From NCBI GenBank assembly GCA_035693105.1, contig DASSHC010000240.1:1-8859 (forward strand): DNA of 8,859 nucleotides, read 5' to 3'. The notes under the pieces were generated by a model. That model was not told where the DNA came from. It saw nothing but the letters and a program-made list of their open reading frames with translations, and did not search any database. Position numbers and translations under genes: made by a program. Shown piece after piece: positions 5,735 through 8,859 of this stretch; position 1 is the stretch's first letter; each line of letters starts with the position of its first letter. The DNA comes from DASSHC01 sp035693105 (GTDB lineage: Bacteria > Chloroflexota > Chloroflexia > Thermomicrobiales > Thermomicrobiaceae).

Positions 5735-6778
5735 TCACCGGCCCGTGGCGCTGACCACTCCCGCCAGCGCGTAGAGCAGGAAATAGAGGCAGATCGCGTG
5801 CAGCGTCTGGGCATGGTAGGGGAGCGCCGAGATCGAGAGCCCGCCGAAGCGCGCGCGCCCGGCGGCACGCCCCACCTGATAGACCAGCTCCAGCACCTCG
5901 TCGGTCGTCGGCCCCAGCGGTTCGTCGGCGAAGTCGGGGTTGGAGCCAAGATCGAGCACGTCGGGGTCGAGCGCGATCCAGACTTTGGCCGCGCCGTCGA
6001 CCACTCCCCCGGCCAGCTCCAAGGCGAAGGCGTCGAAGTCGCGCCTGCGCGCCTGCTTGAGCTCGCGATAGGTGACGATCTGCTCCCGCCCGACACCGCG
6101 CTCGGCGAAGCGGGTGAAGACATCGCGGTCGTTGCGCGGCCCGCGCAGGCCGAAGTGGCGGTAGCGCGCGGGGTCGACGCCGGGGAGGGTCAGGATGCGC
6201 CGCGCCCAGGTCGAGCCCCAGCGCGGGCTGCGCGGGTCGTCCTCCTGCCACTCGCCGCGCTGGTTGTCGTGGTGCGCGTCGAAGTTGAGCACCGCCACCG
6301 GCCCGCCCGCCGCGGCGGCGATCGCCTTGAGCACTGGGTAGGTGCTCGGCCCCGAGTTGCCGCCGATGGTGACCGGGATGGCTCCCGCCGCGATGATCGC
6401 CCGCGTGTCGGACTCGACCGCGGCCAGCGTGGCGCCCATGTCGCGCCGCACCTCGGCGTCGCCGAAATCGACCAGTCGCAGATGCTCGAAGACATCGATA
6501 TCCAGCTCGGGAAGATAGCCGCCGTACTTCAGCGAGTTGGTGCGGAACTGCCCCGGCGTCAAAAGGGTGCCCTCGTAGTTGGCCGCCGCCGCGCCCATGC
6601 GCGAGTCGGGCGTCGGTGCGCGCCAGGGAACGCCGAGGAAGGCGACGTCGGCGCCGCGCAGCTCCTCCGGCGACCGGGCCAGCTGCGCGCCGAAGAGAGT
6701 CGGCGTGCTGCCGTAGAGGCGCGGCACCCGCATCTGCGCGATCGGGTCCGACGGCTTGCGCGGCGTCCAGTCGCTCAC
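5735..6778 (-). CDS. Arginase/agmatinase-fold (ureohydrolase superfamily) protein with altered first metal motif
   Basis: A 347-residue ureohydrolase-fold protein; family members hydrolyse guanidino or formimino groups with two Mn or Ni ions. DAHHD (167-171) matches the DAHxD motif and ALDPDVLD (269-276; D271, D273, D276) matches SxDxDxxDP. The first motif, normally GGDHS, reads GGNSGPSTYPVL (139-150), losing the metal-ligand histidine. The usual SHG substrate motif after DAHxD appears as RWGST (186-190). Residues 1-45 and the GYLPELDIDVFEHL segment (87-100) extend the core. Start is GTG at 6778 with only a weak GCGGA upstream; the next in-frame ATG (6733) also lacks an SD. It is the first gene of a three-gene operon, and a hairpin-rich repeat region lies immediately upstream. 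Not assignable to speB or rocF given the altered motifs. Confidence 0.88.
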   Translation of the reverse strand: MSDWTPRKPSDPIAQMRVPRLYGSTPTLFGAQLARSPEELRGADVAFLGVPWRAPTPDSRMGAAAANYEGTLLTPGQFRTNSLKYGGYLPELDIDVFEHLRLVDFGDAEVRRDMGATLAAVESDTRAIIAAGAIPVTIGGNSGPSTYPVLKAIAAAAGGPVAVLNFDAHHDNQRGEWQEDDPRSPRWGSTWARRILTLPGVDPARYRHFGLRGPRNDRDVFTRFAERGVGREQIVTYRELKQARRRDFDAFALELAGGVVDGAAKVWIALDPDVLDLGSNPDFADEPLGPTTDEVLELVYQVGRAAGRARFGGLSISALPYHAQTLHAICLYFLLYALAGVVSATGR

Positions 6779-6819
6779 GGGTAATCCGCTTTCGCTCCCT
6801 CAGGCATCGGCTTGGGGGC

Positions 6820-6957
6820 GGCAGGGCAGGGATGGGCACGGGGGCCTGCCTCTACCGCGAAAACATCGTGCCCATGCTGTAGGGGCGGCCCCCCGCGGCC
6901 GCCCTCGTGGTTCGCGCCCAATGCATCGGGCCAACCGCGGAACGCGGGCCGAAGGCC
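6820..6957. repeat. Cluster of GC-rich hairpins, probable interspersed repeat region
   Basis: Most of the 190-base gap between the nucleotidyltransferase and the ureohydrolase (6779-6968) is inverted repeats. GGCAGG (6825-6830, also 6820-6825) pairs with CCTGCC (6845-6850); GGGCGGCC (6883-6890) pairs with GGCCGCCC (6897-6904), a perfect 8-bp stem with a 6-base loop; GCCC-A-ATGCAT-C-GGGC (6916-6931) is a palindrome with one mismatched pair; CCGCG (6935-6939) pairs with CGCGG (6943-6947); GGCC-GAA-GGCC covers 6947-6957. Repeats of the GTAGGGGCGGCC... style are, from memory, frequent between genes in Thermomicrobia. They could also terminate transcription from the right. No convincing promoter is visible between them and the operon. 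Confidence 0.6.
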
Positions 6958-6968
6958 AGGCCGATTCG

Positions 6969-7274
6969 TCACAGGCACACAGCCTTCAGCTGAATGCGGT
7001 CGGCCACCCGTAAGGTTTGCCAAATCTCCACAACATCGGCCGAGCAGCCGAGAGCCTCCTGCAAGTCAAGGATCAGTTCGCCAAGATCGAACAGATCGCG
7101 CCCGCGCTCCAGATCAATCAGGGAGTCGATGTCGCTCTCCGGACCGCCATCGCCGCGCGCTACCGAGCCGAAGAAGCACACGTTGCTGGCGCCGCGAGCG
7201 GCCGCGATGCGCAATGTCTCCTCGCGCCGCGCCCGCAAGTCTTCGAGTGTCGGCGGCCTGTCGTACTCGGCCAT
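6969..7274 (-). CDS. MNT-type minimal nucleotidyltransferase (MntA-like)
   Basis: A 101-residue pol-beta-fold minimal nucleotidyltransferase. VCFFGSVARGDGGPESDIDSLIDLE (32-56 in pattern) contains the GS motif (G36, S37) and, with the usual spacing, SDID with D48 and D50 as metal-binding aspartates; ADVVEI (79-84) supplies the third acidic position at D80. The C-terminal LRVADRIQLKAVCL is the usual end of these proteins, so it is full length. MNT proteins act as antitoxins that AMPylate or neutralise a HEPN toxin in MntA/HepT systems. No HEPN gene is adjacent; the only one here is 3.4 kb downstream, past the metabolic operon. Start: ATG 7274 with GGAG (7284-7287) nine bases upstream. An in-frame ATG at 7358 would add 28 residues outside the family pattern. 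It follows the BNR gene on the same strand, 98 bases from its stop. Confidence 0.87.
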   Translation of the reverse strand: MAEYDRPPTLEDLRARREETLRIAAARGASNVCFFGSVARGDGGPESDIDSLIDLERGRDLFDLGELILDLQEALGCSADVVEIWQTLRVADRIQLKAVCL

Positions 7275-7283
7275 GGTGCGCTG

Positions 7284-7287
7284 CTCC
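7284..7287 (-). promoter_or_regulatory. Shine-Dalgarno GGAG for the nucleotidyltransferase start
   Basis: GGAG nine bases before the ATG at 7274 supports that start over the in-frame ATG at 7358, which has no SD. Confidence 0.5.
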
Positions 7288-7372
7288 AGCGATGCAGTGA
7301 CTATCCAAAGCGGGATCGGGCGTCCTTCCCGAGTCACTTGGACGCCACGATCCCGCATACCTATTCTACGGC

Positions 7373-8859
7373 CTACGGCGCCTCCACCGCCGGCAACTGC
7401 GCCTGCTGCACCGCCTGGTTGAACTTCGGCAGCTCGCTCTGCAGCAGGTTATTCAGCCGCTCGAGCTGCGCGTCGACCTGCTTGGAGAGGTCGTCGAAGA
7501 CGGCGTAGGACTGGTCCGTCGGCCGGGCGAAGGCGCTGGCGGCGGAGCGCATCAGCCCCGCCAGCTTGGCGTTGAGCATCACCGGGTAGTTGAGCGTGTC
7601 TTGCCGGCTCTTGGCGTGGACCTGGATCAACTGCTCCTCGATCTCGCTCAACTGCCGCACCAGCGGCTTGCCGATCTCGCGCACGGATTGGCCGCTCTCC
7701 TTGCCGGCTAGCCGCTTGCCCCAGCCGACGATCTGCTCGCGCACCGTGCGGATGCGATTGATCGCCTCGTTGGTCTGGCTCAGCTTGTCGCGCACCCGCA
7801 GCAAAAATGCGAACTGCGCCTGCAGGTCTTCCTCCGTCGCAGAGATACGCGGATCCTTGACCAGCTCGAAGGTCTGACTCTCTGACTGGCCGTTAACGGT
7901 CAGCGTGACCGTATAGGTGCCGGGAGGCGCGGTCGGACCGCGCGAGCCGCCGACGAACTGCATCGACAGGTCGCCGGGCACCTCGACCGCGCCGGGGTAG
8001 CGCATGTCCCAGACGAAGCGGTTCATGCCCGCCGCCTTGGGCACCTTCGGCTCCTGCTTGTCCTCCGGCTCGGTGACGCCCGCCTGCTCCATCATCTGCT
8101 CGAAGGACTCCCCAGCCACCATCGGCTTGGCCTCCGGCGCGCCCTCGGCCTTCTTGCTGCTGAAGCCGCGGATCTCCTGCCCCTGCCCGTCGCTGATGGT
8201 CAGCTCGACCTCGCCCTCGGGGACCTGGGCCAAGCTATAGCGGAAGACCACGCCCTCGGGCGGGTTCTGCCCGGCGTCGAGGTTGACCCGCTCCTGCTCG
8301 CCCTGCTCGTTCTTCTCCATCCGGTAGGTGTACATGGTGGCGCCGGTCATCTGGTAGAGGTTGCCGGTGGCGGCGCCGCGGCCAAAGCCGAAGTTGGTTT
8401 TGAACTGCACCGTCGGCCGCGGCTGGAAGAGCTGAACCGGCGTCTGAGATTGCCCGCCCTGCATCTGATAAATGGGCGTCAGGTCGTCCACCACCCAGAA
8501 GCCGCGTCCGTGGGTGGCGGCGATCAGGTCGCTCCCCTTGATCTCCAGGTCGTGGATCGGCACCACCGGCAGGTTCTGCTGGAAGGGCTGCCAGTGCGCT
8601 CCGTCGTCGAACGAGACGTAGACGCTCTTCTCGGTGCCAGCGTAGAGCAGCCCCTTGCGGTTCGGGTCTTCCCGGATGACGCGGGTGAACTCGTCGGCCG
8701 GGATGCCGTTGGTGATGCGCTGCCACGACTGGCCGTAGTCGCTGGTCTTGTAGAGGTAGGGCGTGAAGTCGTCCAGCTTGTAGCGCGTAGCGGCGACGTA
8801 GGCCGTGCCGGCGGCGTGCGGCGAGGCGTCGATGAGCGAGATCAGGGCGAACTCGGGCA
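7373..8859 (-). CDS. BNR/Asp-box (sortilin/VPS10-like) repeat protein, C-terminal part, 5' end outside window
   Basis: The reading frame stays open from the stop at 7373 to the right edge, at least 494 codons; a GTG at 8566 is internal. The edge-proximal part carries beta-propeller repeats with Asp-boxes S/T-x-D-x-G-x-x-W: TSDYGQSW and, one blade later, SFDDGAHW (near 8608), then LIAATHGRGFWVVDDL (about 8527-8480), a phrase typical of bacterial sortilin-like glycosyl-hydrolase-annotated proteins of around 1,000 residues. Next come a low-complexity linker, an Ig-like strand domain NRFVWDMRYPGA ... PPGTYTVTLTVNG, and about 140 residues of charged helix (DLQAQFAFLLRVRDKL to LNNLLQSELPKFNQAV), probably coiled coil. 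A secretion signal, if any, lies outside the window. Despite the annotation habit, glycosidase activity is unproven for this family; ligand binding at the cell surface is as likely. In line with the MNT gene. Confidence 0.85.
   Translation of the reverse strand, partial: PEFALISLIDASPHAAGTAYVAATRYKLDDFTPYLYKTSDYGQSWQRITNGIPADEFTRVIREDPNRKGLLYAGTEKSVYVSFDDGAHWQPFQQNLPVVPIHDLEIKGSDLIAATHGRGFWVVDDLTPIYQMQGGQSQTPVQLFQPRPTVQFKTNFGFGRGAATGNLYQMTGATMYTYRMEKNEQGEQERVNLDAGQNPPEGVVFRYSLAQVPEGEVELTISDGQGQEIRGFSSKKAEGAPEAKPMVAGESFEQMMEQAGVTEPEDKQEPKVPKAAGMNRFVWDMRYPGAVEVPGDLSMQFVGGSRGPTAPPGTYTVTLTVNGQSESQTFELVKDPRISATEEDLQAQFAFLLRVRDKLSQTNEAINRIRTVREQIVGWGKRLAGKESGQSVREIGKPLVRQLSEIEEQLIQVHAKSRQDTLNYPVMLNAKLAGLMRSAASAFARPTDQSYAVFDDLSKQVDAQLERLNNLLQSELPKFNQAVQQAQLPAVEAP

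Noticed and set aside
5621..6784. Long + strand open frame (387 codons) opposite the ureohydrolase
   Set aside because: Runs antisense to a protein with clear family motifs; its Arg/Ala/Gly-rich translation is typical of GC-rich shadow frames and has no recognisable domain.
5682..6839. Second - strand frame of 385 codons overlapping the ureohydrolase
   Set aside because: Same strand, different frame, Arg/Ala-rich; the neighbouring frame carries DAHHD and DPDVLD.
7356..7358. ATG as the nucleotidyltransferase start
   Set aside because: It adds 28 residues outside the family pattern and has no SD; the ATG at 7274 has GGAG at good spacing.
8564..8566. GTG as the start of the BNR protein
   Set aside because: The frame continues upstream to the window edge with in-frame Asp-box repeats, so the GTG is internal.
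1..8859. CRISPR array or insertion sequence
   Set aside because: No regularly spaced repeats, and no transposase or Cas motif in any frame examined.

Overview
The window is GC-rich DNA (the 60-base line at 6301 is 46/60 G+C) packed with short-spaced genes. Nine coding regions are supported: one on the + strand and eight on the - strand. Gene content, high GC and the style of interspersed repeats suggest a Thermomicrobia/Sphaerobacter-like member of the Chloroflexota. That assignment is inference from general familiarity; no rRNA or marker gene is present. No gap between genes exceeds about 190 bases.

Layout, left to right. A short repeat-like stretch (about 24-52) precedes a + strand SAM-dependent methyltransferase (125-895). 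It converges on a - strand GT4-type glycosyltransferase (908-2041); a small hairpin contains both stop codons. Next come - strand genes in DNA of visibly lower GC: a histidine phosphatase (2120-2782), a small acidic protein of unknown function (2842-3174) and a HEPN-domain protein (3171-3575). The last two overlap by ATGA and lie behind a possible promoter with two inverted repeats (3583-3612). A fragment resembling a tRNA 3' end (3616-3640) lies just beyond.

From 3688 to 6778 is a tight - strand three-gene operon, read as ureohydrolase-fold protein, then M24/creatinase-fold protein, then CE4/NodB-type deacetylase. All three have non-canonical residues at catalytic-metal positions. This points to a coordinated pathway on an unusual amidine, ureido or amide substrate rather than to arginase, peptidase and chitin-deacetylase housekeeping roles.

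Upstream of the operon is a hairpin-rich repeat region (6820-6957), then an orphan MNT-type minimal nucleotidyltransferase (6969-7274) and the C-terminal part of a large BNR/Asp-box (sortilin-like) repeat protein (7373 to beyond 8859).

The most interesting features are the HEPN plus acidic-partner pair, which has no adjacent nucleotidyltransferase, with an orphan MNT gene on the far side of the operon; and the operon itself, in which three metal-hydrolase folds have altered metal ligands.
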